Below are positions 50,401 to 63,102 of a stretch of 64,000 nucleotides of DNA, one piece after another. Where the stretch lies: contig JBAMDO010000032.1 of assembly GCA_037074765.1 (NCBI GenBank), positions 186,001 through 250,000 on the forward strand. The letters are read 5' to 3'. Positions within the stretch are counted from its first letter, which is position 1, and every line of letters starts with the position of its first letter. The notes under the pieces were generated by a model that was given only the letters and a program-made list of their open reading frames with translations, was not told the DNA's origin and did no database searches. The DNA is from Mansonella perstans (lineage: Eukaryota; Nematoda; Chromadorea; Rhabditida; Onchocercidae). A program made the translations under genes and the position numbers.

Positions 50401-53144
50401 GTGCTAGCTCATTTTCATTATACTTTAAGACTTGGTGCAGTTTATAGAATTTTTTGTGGATTTTGATTATGATTATCCTATGTTTACGAAGTTTCTTTTC
50501 ATAGCGCTTTAATAATGGTTGTTTTTTTTTTTTTTGTTTTTTTATAGGTACTAAAATGAAAAATAAATTTTTAACACAAGACAAGAAAACATTATATGAG
50601 ACGAAAATGTTATTCAGTAAAATAATTCTCCCTTCTAATGCCTTTTTGTTCCAACTAATTGCAGGGAAGCAAGCATTTGATCTGATGAGGCACCCACTGT
50701 TATCATCAACCACATGCTTAAGCACTATTCTTTGCTCTCGTTAAATTCTTCTAATCCACATTTCTATTATAAAATACGTTCCAATCTAGGATTTTTTACT
50801 GCTTTCCTGCTCATGTTTCAGCCAAAAAAAACTGGCAAATTTTATGGCAAAAGCTCGACATCTATAAATGAATGAAGAGATAAAATGACTCTCAATTGTA
50901 TTAACACGAAAGGATGAACTCATATCGCCATATCTATTAAAATATTGTTTACCTGCCATCCGAAAACTTAAATTCAGGATTGCATTTATCCAATAACAGC
51001 ATGAGTGCTACTTGTTCAAGCGTACTGCCAATAACAGAATACCACTTGCTGTCATTGACTGCAGCTTCAACAACTGCATCTAAATTGCCTTTCAAAGTTT
51101 CCACATCACAATCACCCATAACATCACGAATCCAAGCACTTCTTTTCAATCGATTACAATGTTTTTGTAGCTTCACGACATTTTGCTTCAGTTCTGCCAT
51201 ACTTACCGAGTTATATCTTGTTTTATTACACAGCAAAAGTAGGCATATCAGTGCAAATTTACTGCATGATACAAATTGCCGATGGCGCTGAAATGTATAT
51301 ATATTTCTGGAAGAGGTGGAAAAACTCTCATCCACTGTTAATATCTATTAAGATCTATTGTATCTATCATGATACTGAAAGACCAGATTTATTAAAGTGT
51401 TTGCTATGTTGAAGTATTTAGAAAATATTTAACCTTTATTCGAGCGAGGAATAATTTTGGAATGGTGACATTTGATTCAAACAGTTCATGTAGCTCAACG
51501 GACAACATATATAAATCCTCGAATGGAAAATTCGCTTTTGCTAACAAATGATCACATACCTTAAGCTCGACGTATTCAAAGAAAACCGTAGTGTTAAGCT
51601 GTATTGCTTTTAATATTATTAGTTTTTTTTTGCTGAAAACAGCTACACCAGAGCCTAAATTTCTGTATTTTTTTTATTTCCAAATGAAATCATAAAAAAC
51701 TTGCTGCAAGAAATTACCTGTTCTCCCTTCCAGTTAATGATCTCGGGAAGTATGATAATCAGTTTTAAACTGGTTTCTGGTGTTGCTTCAGTATGTAACA
51801 TTTCTTCCACAAATAAGCTAAGGATCTCATACAGAGAACATTTGCTACAATTAATACTGTTAGTAAATGAAACAATCCAGAAATAACACTGTCAATAATT
51901 AAAAATTAAATCGATGAAGTAATTTTACCTCAACACAACGATGAGCTCTTTTAACGAACTGCAGCTTACAACATCATTTAGCAGTTTCAATAAAAAGACG
52001 ACACGATATTCCACACAATCAATAGTATTTTCCTCCCATTCAATAAACTTATTTTCTAATTTCACCACACACTGAAGAAATGTGGTTGTAGCGCTCAACC
52101 AACTGAAATACCATCAAATGATTAAACTTCCAGTTTTCATTCAGCAACTTCTGATATTCTATTGCATTCAAAGTTGCAAAATATGTAGAATGAAACCTCT
52201 TTCTTAATATGCATCCACTCATGAAATTCTCCGCAATATACGCACCAAAAACTTTGGTATCATTTGCATTCATTTTACATATCTGAAAAAATGGTAGTAA
52301 ATATTACTGGAAATCTCGAGATATTTTGATGTCCATTATATCCATTAATTACAAGCTGCATCCGTGGAACTTTAAAATGAGGTAAACGGATAACATCAGA
52401 TATTACGGTGAGATGACCAAAGAACCTACAAAAAAAAAAAAAAAAAAGTCAAAGTTTTCTTATCGAAAATGATTTTTCATCCCATACTACATTTAACATT
52501 AAGGATTTTTTTTATTTGAAGCCTATAGGATCTTCATTTCGCTCACTTCAAATTTTATATTTCACTATCCAACCCAACGAGAATTTCTTCCATTATTTGG
52601 AATTCATAAAAAGTATGACCTGCTCTTCAAGTACACTGTGTAGAACTATAAGGGATTTATATCCAAGATTGTCAGTCTTCATTATTTCCATAACTAGCAA
52701 TAACATTGGTAAAACGTGATTCATTTCGGTGCTCACATGACCTATGGCAATATACCAACTTTTGACAAAATTGGAAAATAATTCTCCTTCATCCTTTTTG
52801 CACTGCTGCTTTATGAAGTTCGTGAAATTCTGCTGAAAAGAAATCTATTCACATCCGACCAAAGAATTCACTTTAGAATCTTCTCTTCTTCCTCCCTCAT
52901 CATAGATTATCAACCACAAATTCAATTAGCTAAGAAGATATCCTAAAAAGAAACTTACCCAACGACGCTCTTCTGATAATTGTGATAAAATCTTAGTAAT
53001 CTGTTGTACATATTTTTCACTGTTTTGAGGACATCCACCCGCAACATGTTTGTCAACCTGAGTACAGAACTGTGCACAAAAATTTTCATGAGTACGAGTA
53101 TTTTGAGAACTTTGTGTAGGGCTCGTTATACGTGAAGTATCCAT
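44456..53144 (-). CDS. fnci-1 homologue: FANCI, Fanconi anaemia ID-complex subunit
   Basis: FANCI pairs with FANCD2 as the DNA clamp of interstrand-crosslink repair, in the nucleus. The exon chain runs from ATG 53144 (exon 52959-53144) to a stop at 44456. Blocks match human FANCI in order: a segment near 50,000-50,170 (SLGRSMLVSLARVDVTSIGR), then RPQLIAVILNRMKKYVLCDS running into a hydrophobic PILLLLLR (49344-49560), NAELSLEIIGILKRTFSQ with SVKSMLYRGIVEAAS (48950-49290), RKREELNEVLKEKLAKKK (about 48110-48190), the helical repeats at 46419-46769 and 45600-45720, and a C-terminal GVRDFRIDAEKL followed by basic LAKKRARI, a likely nuclear signal. Sequence conservation is low, typical of this family. 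Exon ends around 51,200-51,430 were not phased. The ungapped alignment puts Thr at the human Lys523 site (see findings). Confidence 0.85.
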
Positions 53145-54325
53145 GATATCTAGAATTAAAGAAAGTTAAATATTAAACAGTACTCTGGATATGAACGAAA
53201 TAATAGAGCAGAAAGCATAGCGAAAATCCGATAGAAAAAGAATATAGCATACTATAGTTAATGTAATAACCTTATTATACGATTTGATAATTAAGCATAA
53301 GACAATTTTTATGTAGAACAACAACAACTGCCTGACTTATTGATTAATGTGTAGAGGAGAAATACCTGATGATACTGATAGATAATTCCTCCAAACACGC
53401 ATGCTCAAGCTAATGAACTTATACTATATTTATCGATATCCTAATGATTTTCAAGATTTAGACCGCTTAGAATTGCGATTGAAAGACTAGGCTCACTATT
53501 CTTTTCCGCAATATCTCTGTCTATTTCTAATCAATCATTCTCAACCAATGGTCCGCGAGAACTCAAATATAGATTGCTTTGGTAGTGATGCGGCTAATAA
53601 AAAATTAACAGAAAACTAATAGAAAATAGAAAACAGGAAATTGAAAACTAATAGAAAAGTTAATAGAAAACATAGAAAACAGGTAGAAGCTATTTTTTTT
53701 TCAACTAATACATTAAAAGTTCTATTAATAAACTGAATTTTTTAAATCATGCGACTAATACAGAAGACTGAAATGGTTAAATTTTAGTCTTCTATATTAA
53801 GAAAAACTTTTTCGAGAACTTTTTTTTTATTTTTTCTTTTTTTTAAAAATAAAAAAAGTCAAATTAGTGCTTAATTAAGAGAAATTTGGAGAAATATATT
53901 CATACATTAAAGAATCCTGATATCTATTCAACATTATCTCATAATAAAGCTACAACGAAATGAAATTTTTAAAATTTCCCGCACTTTTTTCTTTGGAATA
54001 ATTGGAAGAATTCTCCGAGAAATAATCCTATGTACCAGAAATGATGAGATAGTGTGCTAGAGTAAGAGAGCCACAATATACGCCAACGAATTTTTAGCAT
54101 TTCGATGCTCAAACCTAGATGCGAGTTGTCTCTAGTCCTGGGATATTCTCGGAGCTTGAGACTGCTCTCGATATTGTTTAGAGGAATTGCTTGTAACTTC
54201 TGGTGTTTCCCTACGTGATTTTTTAATATTCCCCTGTTCCATTTCTGGACATTCGAAAATGATACAGTAGAAGAGTCATATGAAGTGTTCACGCTTAGAT
54301 GAGATGCTTGCTTCCTTTTATATTA

Positions 54326-54428
54326 AATTGGCTGTTTTTAATGAAATCCACCAGATTGTTCCAAACATGATTCAATCGATATTTATCTGAACATGCTATT
54401 TTAAATGATATCCACAGGATTCTTTCTA
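54326..54428. mobile_element. Partial copy of foldback (MITE-like) element
   Basis: It shares the outer arm (GGCTGTTTTTAATGAAATCC, then a CAAACATGATTCAATC-like stretch) with the element at 54457-54622, followed by that element's centre in reverse orientation (TTTTAAATGATATCCACAGG). It is therefore half of such an element with its centre flipped, lacking the second arm. Confidence 0.7.
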
Positions 54429-54456
54429 AAAAAAGAGAAAATCTGGTATTTACTTA

Positions 54457-54622
54457 AACTGCCTGTTTTTAATGAAATCCACTAGATTCTTTCAAACACG
54501 ATTCAATCTATATTTGCCTGAACGTGAATTCTGTGAATATCATTTAAAACAGCACGTTCTAGTAAATATAGATTGAATATTGTTTGGAAAAATCTAGTGA
54601 ATTTTACTAAAAATAGCCAGTT
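54457..54622. mobile_element. Foldback (MITE-like) element with arms of about 65 bp
   Basis: The left arm starts AACTGCCTGTTTTTAATG and the right arm ends CTAAAAATAGCCAGTT. Over about 65 bp the arms are imperfect reverse complements, sharing for example CACTAGATT, ATTCAATCTATATTT and GAACGTG, around a centre of about 30 bp. There is no coding capacity. The size, long terminal inverted repeats and a related partial copy 130 bp away fit a non-autonomous DNA element. No clear target-site duplication could be fixed by eye. Confidence 0.75.
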
Positions 54623-54717
54623 AATTTGATTAGTTCATCAACCTGATTAACGATTCAATGATCAATTTGTCCGATTTGTCTCTCGATATCCTTCGCACTT
54701 TGTATTTGTAGAATTGT

Positions 54718-56222
54718 ATGGGTCATCATCGGTTCGATATCACTACGACGAGCAACTCACAAAGAGCAGAAACTGATATCGCCGATCAAGTTGAAAAAAT
54801 GAACTTGAACGGCTTGCAGCGAGTAACACAGGTAGTCAGATTATCCCTTTATTTATTAATTTTTTTAGTTCACTAACATCTCATCTAGAAGATGAACAAG
54901 ATGGTTCCAAGATTGTGCCTACGTCTTCTTGGTTTACTGTTTTTGCATAAAAAATTATTAGACAATTCGAGCTGTTGTAATTTCAGAGTGATCTTTCTAC
55001 CTGAAAGTATCATATGTCCTTTTCAGGCACATCAACATTTATTAGAACAAACAAGACGGCGCCTACGTGATCGCATATCATCTCAGATGGGCGAATTACT
55101 TCTTTTGGGTCATACTATGCTCAATGAATACTGTGAGTTATGTGCGGTGAGTTCGATTTATTAGCATATAGTAAAAACTGCTTCTTTAATTCATGAGGAA
55201 AGTCAAATAGTAGACGATAATCCTGGTTTCTGTTAAGTTTTTTCTGTGAACTTAACTGTTAAAATTTTTATCTATAAGCCTACAACTTCGATAAGCAAGT
55301 GATATGGATAAATAGACATGAAGCAAATATACTTTTTTATGCACTTTTTTTTGTTATTGCAAAATTTCATTATCTAAAAGAAATTCCAATTGTTAGTGTA
55401 GTTATTAGTAACAAAAAGTATTAGCAGATTTTCAATGTTTATAGGGTATTTTGATGGAGGACCGTCAGGGAGTTCGTTCTTGCATTACTTGCAATATGGT
55501 GAATAGAGAGCTTCTAACAGGAGAGAGCGACAGGAGTCCAATTTCAAATAGTGGTACATTTTATCTATTTTTTTTTTGCAAAGCCTTTATTATTAATTGA
55601 AAGACAGTAAATGTATGAGGTATTTTCATAGTTCCAACTTTAGCAATACAGTAAACCTTTAAGTCGATTTCAGATGATATAAATGATTTGGATGATGCTG
55701 CACATGAGCACAGCAACATGAATTGGAACAATGAAGTTTCGCAATCAGTGGTGCAGTTGCTTTCAACAGATTCTCACGCAAGATCTTCTGTGAGTATTAA
55801 GTGAGCTAATGATTTGTTTTTTTTCTTGTTTTTCTAGAGAAAATTGTTCTTTCGAGGAGAAACTTTCAAACGTTATTGTTAGTTGGATACTCAATCTGAT
55901 TTAGCTCGCAAAAAATGCCATCCAGTTGTATCCGTCTTCGTTATTATAAAAAATAGTTTTATAGCACTCGCCTGTTGAAAGAGAAGGTTACTCTTTGGGA
56001 ACTCTTCGCAATTATCGACTTCCTGTAGAAGCCAGCATATCTTCCCAGCATGCTGATTTTCTGGGATCCAGAAGTGTTAGTACGGCAGTAGAGGCAGTCG
56101 AAAATAAGCTAAAGTGGTGCGCAGAGCGATTGAAAAGCTGCGAAAATGTAGAAGAAGTAATGAAACTATATGAAACAATTGATCGTGGCATTAGAATTGT
56201 AAAACAATTTACGGGTACTTAA
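54718..56222 (+). CDS. ZNRD2 homologue: ZNRD2/SSSCA1 (p27 autoantigen) family zinc-ribbon protein
   Basis: The human protein is an autoantigen associated with tankyrase and centromere biology; its molecular role is poorly defined. Five exons (54718-54831, 55027-55146, 55445-55553, 55674-55789, 55965-56222) give about 238 residues. The family domain spans exons 2-3: RISSQMGELLLLGHTMLNEY, the zinc-ribbon knuckle CELC, then GILMEDRQG and the second knuckle CITC. After an acidic, low-complexity linker a helical C-terminal part (NKLKWCAERLKSCENVEEVM) follows, which the human protein may share only loosely. The start ATG 54718 follows a TTTGTAG acceptor-like site by six bases. A poly(A) signal AATAAA lies at about 56388. 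Confidence 0.85.
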
Positions 56223-56479
56223 TGTGCCTTATTATTAACCCTACATAAATTCTTTTTTATCCAAAGAGTGAGGCTCTGGTGATACCCAATTGGTGATGGG
56301 ATTTTGCTTAGTTCATTTTATATACCATTTCCGTCAGAATTTTTATGTCTGTTGCATAAGTAAAATATGGGACTGGTGTATATTCTAAATAAATTTTAAG
56401 TTGCTTAAGTTGTTGAGGAATTGTAACTTTCTACACCATAAACATCTACAAAGATAGTGTTTGTATAGAGATACGGGTC
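56223..56479. terminator. 3' end of the ZNRD2-like gene
   Basis: This short UTR and spacer contains AATAAA at about 56388, 166 nt beyond the stop codon; polymerase II cleavage just downstream is likely. Confidence 0.5.
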
Positions 56480-56551
56480 AGCAGCGTGGCGCAGTGGAAG
56501 CGTGCTGGGCCCATAACCCAGAGGTCGGTGGATCGAAACCACTCGCTGCTA
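56480..56551 (+). tRNA. tRNA-iMet: Initiator tRNA-Met (CAT)
   Basis: A 72-nt gene folds fully: acceptor AGCAGCG/CGCTGCT with discriminator A, D-stem GCGC/GCGT, anticodon stem CTGGG/CCCAG around loop CCCATAA (anticodon CAT), and T-stem GGTGG/CCACT. The animal-initiator hallmarks are present: C rather than T at position 33, an A1:U72 end pair, and a T-loop ATCGAAA lacking the usual TTC. A-box and B-box are intact, there is no intron, and a TTTTT polymerase III terminator begins at 56554. It starts translation of cytosolic mRNAs. Confidence 0.97.
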
Positions 56552-56558
56552 GCTTTTT

Positions 56559-57005
56559 ACATTGTGATTTCTAGGAAATCATAAATGAAACAACATGTTT
56601 ATAAAATGCTTAAAAAGCGGGAAAATAATGCTATGATATCACGCAACTATTGCCACTGGGTTAGTGTGAGTTACATCGATTTTGAACTTTCATACTTCAG
56701 TGCCATTGCCAATTTCACTCATCGTTTGCGTTTTTGCAGTCCCAAAATTTGGACTTTGTTCGTCATCTGGTTTTTTGTGATGTTGTTTAGCCTTCTGAAT
56801 GCCATAAGTAATTTCTATGTTTAACAATTAAAAATAAGAATCAATACATTGAGAAAATTATGAAATTACAAGAGATAAGGACAGGGTAGTTTGTATATTT
56901 TACACAAATGTAGAAGGCTAATTGATTGCATTGAACAAATCACTTTGAGCAATGAGAATGTAAATCTCTGAAGACTTCAATGGATCGAATTCTCTTAATA
57001 TTGCA
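56559..57005. other. Spacer between tRNA and EGF gene
   Basis: No gene is supported. A plus-strand frame over 56585-56824 is hydrophobic at its end but has no recognisable features. The interval includes the 3' UTR of the minus-strand EGF gene. Confidence 0.4.
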
Positions 57006-60000
57006 TTACCGCGGTAAATGAAAAAACAATAGAGATTGAACAGCATTAGTCATTGGATTATACTGCACACCTGAACTATGCACTTTCAACATTTTAATAG
57101 TATAACTTACTTTCAGATATTGCATCTCAGCTAATTTGTATTCGTAGTTTCGCTTAGCACGGTCTTCTGACAAAATGATAAGAACAATGACCACTGGTGT
57201 AAGAACCAATTCAACGCCCAATGGATATGTCCACCAATAATTTCTCTATAGATGCCAGTGGTCAGATACAAAAAAAATTACAAAGAAAAATATGGTGGTT
57301 CTATTTCTAAATGGCTCCTTTAATAAATAATCCCAATGTCGCTCTCACAAAGTATCAGTATTTCAAATCATGTTGTTACCATGTGTGATACGATGCAAAG
57401 CTGCTTGACTTTCTAATCTGTATTCGTCATCAGCAGTAGACGGAAAAGTAATTTTACACTACATCGGAAACTGTCCAAAAAGAGAAACATACGTGAATAA
57501 AGCCCATAACATCAGTTTTCTTCGGTGAATCACAATTGACGCCTTCGTAATCATCAATGCATTCGCACCGGAAACCGCGCACGAAACTGGAATCTTGTAT
57601 ACAAGTACCCATCATACAAGTTTGTAAACCTGCAATGTTATAAGCTTAAAAGCAATTTTAAGTAACCAAGAGTAACGGCGATTCATATGAGGTGCTTCCT
57701 TTGAAAGTCAATAATATTTTCTTAATGGAAGATTCTAACTAACAATGTTAACTCCTAATCTAAACTGCTCTTAATTTCTAATATTTCCGCCACTAAAATC
57801 TACCATAAATTTAGATTTTTTTAAGATTTAATTAAAAAAATCTAAATCTTTTCAACAGAACGACACTTCAGAGTTAACTTCACAAATCAAAAAAGTTTTC
57901 CTGATTCATCTCCACTTATATGTCCTTTTTCTTACCTTGTACTATACATGGAGATAACTGCTGTTCACATAACGTACCGCTGAAACCAAAACGGCAACGA
58001 CATCTGAAACATCCACCACGTCGCATTGCTTTTGATGTAGTGTTATAGAAACAAGCATTTTCCATATGATTCATCATTCAAGCAAAATAAAAAGATTTCT
58101 TTACATATAGTTAAATTCGTTATCTGAATCCACAACGCATTCTGCTCCATTCTGACATTTGTTTCGATCACAAGCATCTGCTTCTTTCTCACAAAATGGG
58201 GACAGTAAACCATTTGGACATAGACATCTGTTTCAGTTAGAACATTAGACACTGTTAAAATAACGCAGCTAGCTGATTTCATTTAAAATATTAAAGACTT
58301 TTTACTTATGAGCAAGCAAATCTGGAAAGCTTTTAAAGCACATTGAAACTGAAAATAAAATTGTAAGAAGTTTGTGAACCTGAATCCGCGGCGCTTCTCT
58401 GCGTCAGAGCAAAGCTGTAAATTGCTGAGATCGGATACTTCGCAGGGATAGCAAACGCCGTCGTTCTTGCACACATGATTTGTACATATGCCAAAATCAG
58501 TTTTTATGCACTTGACTGCTAAAATTAAGAAGGAGAGTAAGGGCAATGCTCTTCTCTTCTCACCAATTTTTTTTTTTAATTTAGAAATTAAGTAAGAAAG
58601 AAGGGAGAAGCATCTGCACTGAGACTAATTTCGAAAAATCAATTAGATAGGAATTACTATTCTGTTAAAAATAAATTTGCAAACATACTGTTGTTAGATC
58701 CACTGAAGTCGGGATCCTGATTTATTTCACACAGGCAAGTATATCCCAGAGAATACTTCTCACGCTGTTGGATCGGTACGGCAACACACAAACTACCAGG
58801 TGAACAGGAATTGTTGTAACATGGTTCCTCTATGTCACACTTTTCTCCGGTCCAGCCGCCATAACAACTTCAATTTTCATGGTTTATTATATGCCTTTAT
58901 AGAGTTGAATGAAGGATCTCCCGGAATTATCTCGGATAAGCAATATGATTCGAATGAAGTGTTATGTTAAGAATAGTGCAAATTTGAATCAATATAGAAA
59001 AAAAGATTGAATTCGTACTCGCATACGTAATTGTGCATTGTTTTGCCAACACAGGTACCGTGCTCGCCACACTTTTCTTCTGCAAAATATTCATATAATG
59101 CTACAAAAACTTTTTAATTATTATCTTACCAGGCGTACGTGCATCATATGAAGTTGCATCGCAAGGCGACTTAACATGCTTTTCACAAAGAATTCCTTCA
59201 TCTAAACCAACGCACTGACAAACAGGAATTATGTAAGATGTTGTGTTGTCGTTGCCTGAAATACATTTATAGAGGAGAAGATATTGACCGATTTGTTTTT
59301 CGCGATAAAAGTAGAAGTAAAGGACGGGAAAAGGCTTTAGTCATTAAGCTTTTTTCGTATCACGTAAGCAACGAAATTGTAGCTTTCTGTGACTGTTTTT
59401 CGATGTATCAAGCAAAAGAATACTAATACAAAGGAATACAAAAAAATACGTTTTCCAGAATACTACAATAAAGCTATGGTTAGGATAATTAACTCCTATA
59501 TTTTTTTTTAGCTCTCATTCCACGAAATTAAAATCTATTACCAAGACGTCCTTCGACATCACATAAACCTCCGTTGAGACAAAATCGTGTTGCAGATTCG
59601 CATGGGTTACCGCAAGCTTCGAGAACCTGAAAAATGAATATGCAAGGCAATATTTCTGTAATGCATATATCTCATACGGCGGCATGCAACACACATAATA
59701 TCATGCCTATTACACCTTTTTCATATACTGAAGTGTCGTATTCTGAGTATACTCATCCAGACAATCAGTTGCATAATTCTTAGCGTTCTTTCGGCATGGG
59801 AAGCATTCGTCATAGATTCTTTCATTATCGACAACTGTCAATCGTTCGCACTGTTCACCTGAGGGAACATCGTAAGTTTCACGACAAATTATCTTCTTGA
59901 TTCCGGATGTTCAAAGAGGGATTTTCATACCAGTATATTGAACCTACCTTCTTAAAGTACATGGAGATTCAGGTATCTGTAGATGAAGTACGTGTATTAA

Positions 60001-61880
60001 GTACCTTCAAAGTTAGCAGCCACTCCATAAACATTACGTGGCGGACAATTACATCTAGCTTCATAGGTCAGTTCTCCATCAGTACTGTTCAATACAAGTT
60101 CATTTACACAAACACCGCCGTTGAAACAAGTATAGTCCTTACATGGTAAAACGATTTCACACTGCAATCAAATGGTTTTTACTTGCTATTAAATACTACT
60201 CTAAATGTGGCTGATGGAAGGTCATTGCAGTGTTTTTGTATTTGACAGGAAATAATCAAAGTAAAACAAATTATTTGGTGGGAGATAATCTTCTTAGTAA
60301 AATATTTCATGGATTATTTAGTGCAAATTAAAGAAAGGAAAAGATCAAAAGGAAAAAAAAGACATATGGTGAAATACTCTTTTTCCAGTGTGATGTTCTT
60401 GACATTCACACACACATTCTGCGGTACCATCTGTCATATTCATGAATTTACCCACTCCTTTATGTAAACAATAATCTTGCTCACACTGGCGTAATTCTTC
60501 CGAATATTCGCACAAAGAACCGGTGAAACCCTGTCGACACCAACACCTGAATTAGTTGATTCAAAGCTTTATATGGAATTTCTTCGAAAAGGAATAAACT
60601 CCTAAATCGAAACCTTAAAAATATCTGACTAATTGTTTATATAAAAAATAAACTTACTCATATTGAACCCATTGCATTACTTTCGTATCATTAAAATTTT
60701 CTGTATGTTCGCTCTTTGCCATACTAATCACGATCTGACGCTTTTTTTGAATACTGCAAAAGAAATGCATTGTTGCTAACGGAGGAAGATAGTGAAATTC
60801 TCGACTTAATCATTATCTTTTTAACTTATTCACAGAGAGCAACACAAAGAGAGTTATCATTGAGAAAGATATGATAATAGCCAGATAATATTTGGCCAAG
60901 TTTCTTTACACTATGTTCATTACCTGTAACATGTTGCATCGTTTTGACATAAATTTTTATCACAACTTGTTTGATCAGCCAAAAATTCGCAGGTTTTTCC
61001 ATAATGAGTTGGAAGGCATTGACAGTAATAGCTAAATTGACATTAGTAATTAAAAAGAACAGTAATCATAAACTGTTTTGTCAAAAATTTATTTCATCTC
61101 TTACGCCAAAATTACAAATGTTAACAATACAGGTGAAGTCAGGATGTAGGTATATTAGACGAATAATTTGCAGGGTAATTCTGCATTTATAAAAATTGTA
61201 ATTTTATTAATACAGTAACTCAAACTGTAGAGCTACTACGATGCAACAGTATTCGAAATAGCTGGCTGAATCAGGTAAGAATTTTGACATTTTCTTGAAA
61301 AAAAGAATGAAAAAAGATGGGCAATTTTTGACTGCTAAACTACCACTGGATCAATTCATTTTTAATTTAATTTCTTGTACCTATTATAACTCTACAATTA
61401 AACTTCAAAATTTGACATCAAACGAATTTATGATGAATTTATTTTACTTTTTGAAAAACATCTTTGTTGTTTGTACTGCAATCATTCATTTTTCAACTTT
61501 ATCACTACACTATACTATAAGATTAAATATTTTATGTTACGAAAATCTCTAAAATTTTAATGTTTTTTCAAAAGTAAAATAAATTCATCATTGCAAAAAC
61601 CTATTCCATTCATGAACTTCCTAATTTACTTTAGACAATCACAGATATTTATGAATGTAAGAAAAGGCCAAAGTGGTTTTGGAAAAAAATCTTACGCTCC
61701 CTTTTTTGAGACGCATGTACCACCATTTTGGCAAAGTTGTGTAATTTTGCATGGATCAAAATTGGTCTTTAAGTCACCCGTTTGCTGTCGTCGATATTTT
61801 GCATCAGGTATATTTGGTATCTTTGGTAAGGTGTGAAATCGTCTTATTAGAGATACACTACGATCTAACTCTATAATCAT
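57006..61880 (-). CDS. Multi-EGF-domain single-pass membrane protein
   Basis: I do not recognise the specific orthologue. Around ten EGF-like or Cys-rich modules are spread over separate small exons, for example LCQNGGTC (61690-61760), CDKNLCQNDATC (about 60930-61030), CRQGFTGSLCE (60490-60550), CFNGGVC (60080-60140), FCLNGGLC (59550-59600), CGEHGTC (59040-59085), CDRNKCQNGAEC (58130-58200) and CRCRFGFSGTLCE (57960-58010). The last EGF-like exon (57490-57630) is followed by a membrane segment (VELVLTPVVIVLIIL, exon ending at 57245) and a short charged tail (RAKRNYEYKLAEMQYLK), with the stop at 57006. This predicts a cell-surface protein with a small cytoplasmic end. The 5' end is not settled: the most upstream clear exon lacks a signal peptide, so a further exon is expected beyond 61,880. 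Adhesion or matrix contact is likely but unproven. Confidence 0.72.
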
Positions 61881-63102
61881 TATACGTTATTCATTCTTCT
61901 TTTACTAATTATTAAAAAATGTAATTATCTATTTTCAAAAATAGCTTAATTATGACGAGAACTTTGCATACTTCCTACAGACGGCTTTTTTCTTTTTCGT
62001 TTGGCTTGAAATTCGAATCCAGATATATTGCAGATTATAATACCTAAACTGTAAATTATTAGATGGCTAATTGTTGAAAACTTTTCGACAATCTCTGATA
62101 ATCATCCATACTGATCAGCAATATACGATCCAAGAGGTATGCGTGATAAGAAAACAGTGAAGTATTGCTAATGTACTTGCTAAAGAGAGATTTAAAGTTC
62201 ATGCCATCTAGCATGCTCGTACAGTTAGCATAAAATTTAATTTTGCAAATACTGAATGGGAAATATGAAAATTCTACAAAACGATGGAATTTTTTTAAAT
62301 AATTTAAATAAAGAGATAAAAAGAAGGCACAAATTTTGAATTACAAAGTAGAAGAAATCGCAATAGACCGGTTGTAATCATCGTCCTTTCTTAACTGAAA
62401 AATCTCAAGGAAATTTATGACTAAGAAATCCCGAAATGTTTTTACATGACTATGAGTATGTATTGCAATTTTTCTTCTAAGCTTTCCATTAGTTAATTTC
62501 AAAACTTTTGAACAATTTCATGACTATTTCCAAGTGAACAATCAATATTCAATGATAGTTTTATTTGTCATTATCAAACTTACTCGTTGTACGATTGACA
62601 AACAAACTAGAAATATCTTTTAGCTTTACAATAATTTCTCGAACAGTATCTCAGATATGAATTGAACTGAAATGGAAATAGCATTGAGCAAATATCTGAA
62701 CTGAATGCTGTTTAAAAAAATTTCATTTTAAAAAAATTAAAAAAAAATTTCGTTCAAAATTATTAACTTCTTTGTTAGTGACACTATTGGACATAATGAT
62801 AATCAGATGATAAATTTGTGTTTATTTTTCGCCTATCATCACGTACCTTTCACTTCTATTTATTTCAAATATGTACACATTATTATCCAATTTCTTTCCT
62901 ATTTATTTCATATTATCATGAAACTATGGCTGTTGCATTTTGGGTCGTAATTCTTCAACGTTGTTTCAGATTTGGCGGTCTAAGTGCGCTACGTATCGGC
63001 ATTTTGGAAGGAATGGGTAGTGGAGTAGATGGGTTCGTCGTATACGATTAACTTCAAGTACTGAAGAATTTTAGGCAGAAGAAAGTAATTTTGTCACAGA
63101 AC
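61881..63102. promoter_or_regulatory. Divergent region, EGF gene (-) / METTL16 (+)
   Basis: This probably contains the missing first exon(s) of the EGF gene. On the plus side, sequence after TTTCAG at about 62970, and again after ATTTTAG at about 63074, could be 5' UTR exons of METTL16; the latter site is a good spliced-leader acceptor 29 nt before the ATG. No other gene seen. Confidence 0.4.

Larger units (their letters stand above)
53145..54717. promoter_or_regulatory. Divergent region, FANCI (-) / ZNRD2-like (+)
   Basis: A 1.6-kb interval between head-to-head genes. It contains a foldback element and a partial copy of it (54326-54622). A minus-strand frame over 53969-54292 has no recognisable motif. 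A TATTTGTAG acceptor-like site ends six bases before the ZNRD2-like ATG, consistent with trans-splicing. Confidence 0.5.

Noticed and set aside
50363..50725. Minus-strand 120-codon Lys/Asn-rich frame
   Set aside because: Lies in a FANCI intron, is low-complexity (long A/T runs) and matches no protein domain.
50980..51291. Plus-strand 103-codon frame
   Set aside because: Antisense to a FANCI exon that matches the family in order.
53969..54292. Minus-strand 107-codon frame next to the foldback element
   Set aside because: No motif, no splice partners, and a position beside a repeat; a transposon remnant cannot be excluded but is not supported.
59907..60149. Plus-strand 80-codon frame
   Set aside because: Antisense to an EGF exon whose Cys pattern (CFNGGVC) is on the minus strand.
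62818..63051. Plus-strand 77-codon hydrophobic frame just before METTL16
   Set aside because: Not in frame or phase with METTL16 and lacking any motif; more likely promoter or 5' UTR sequence.
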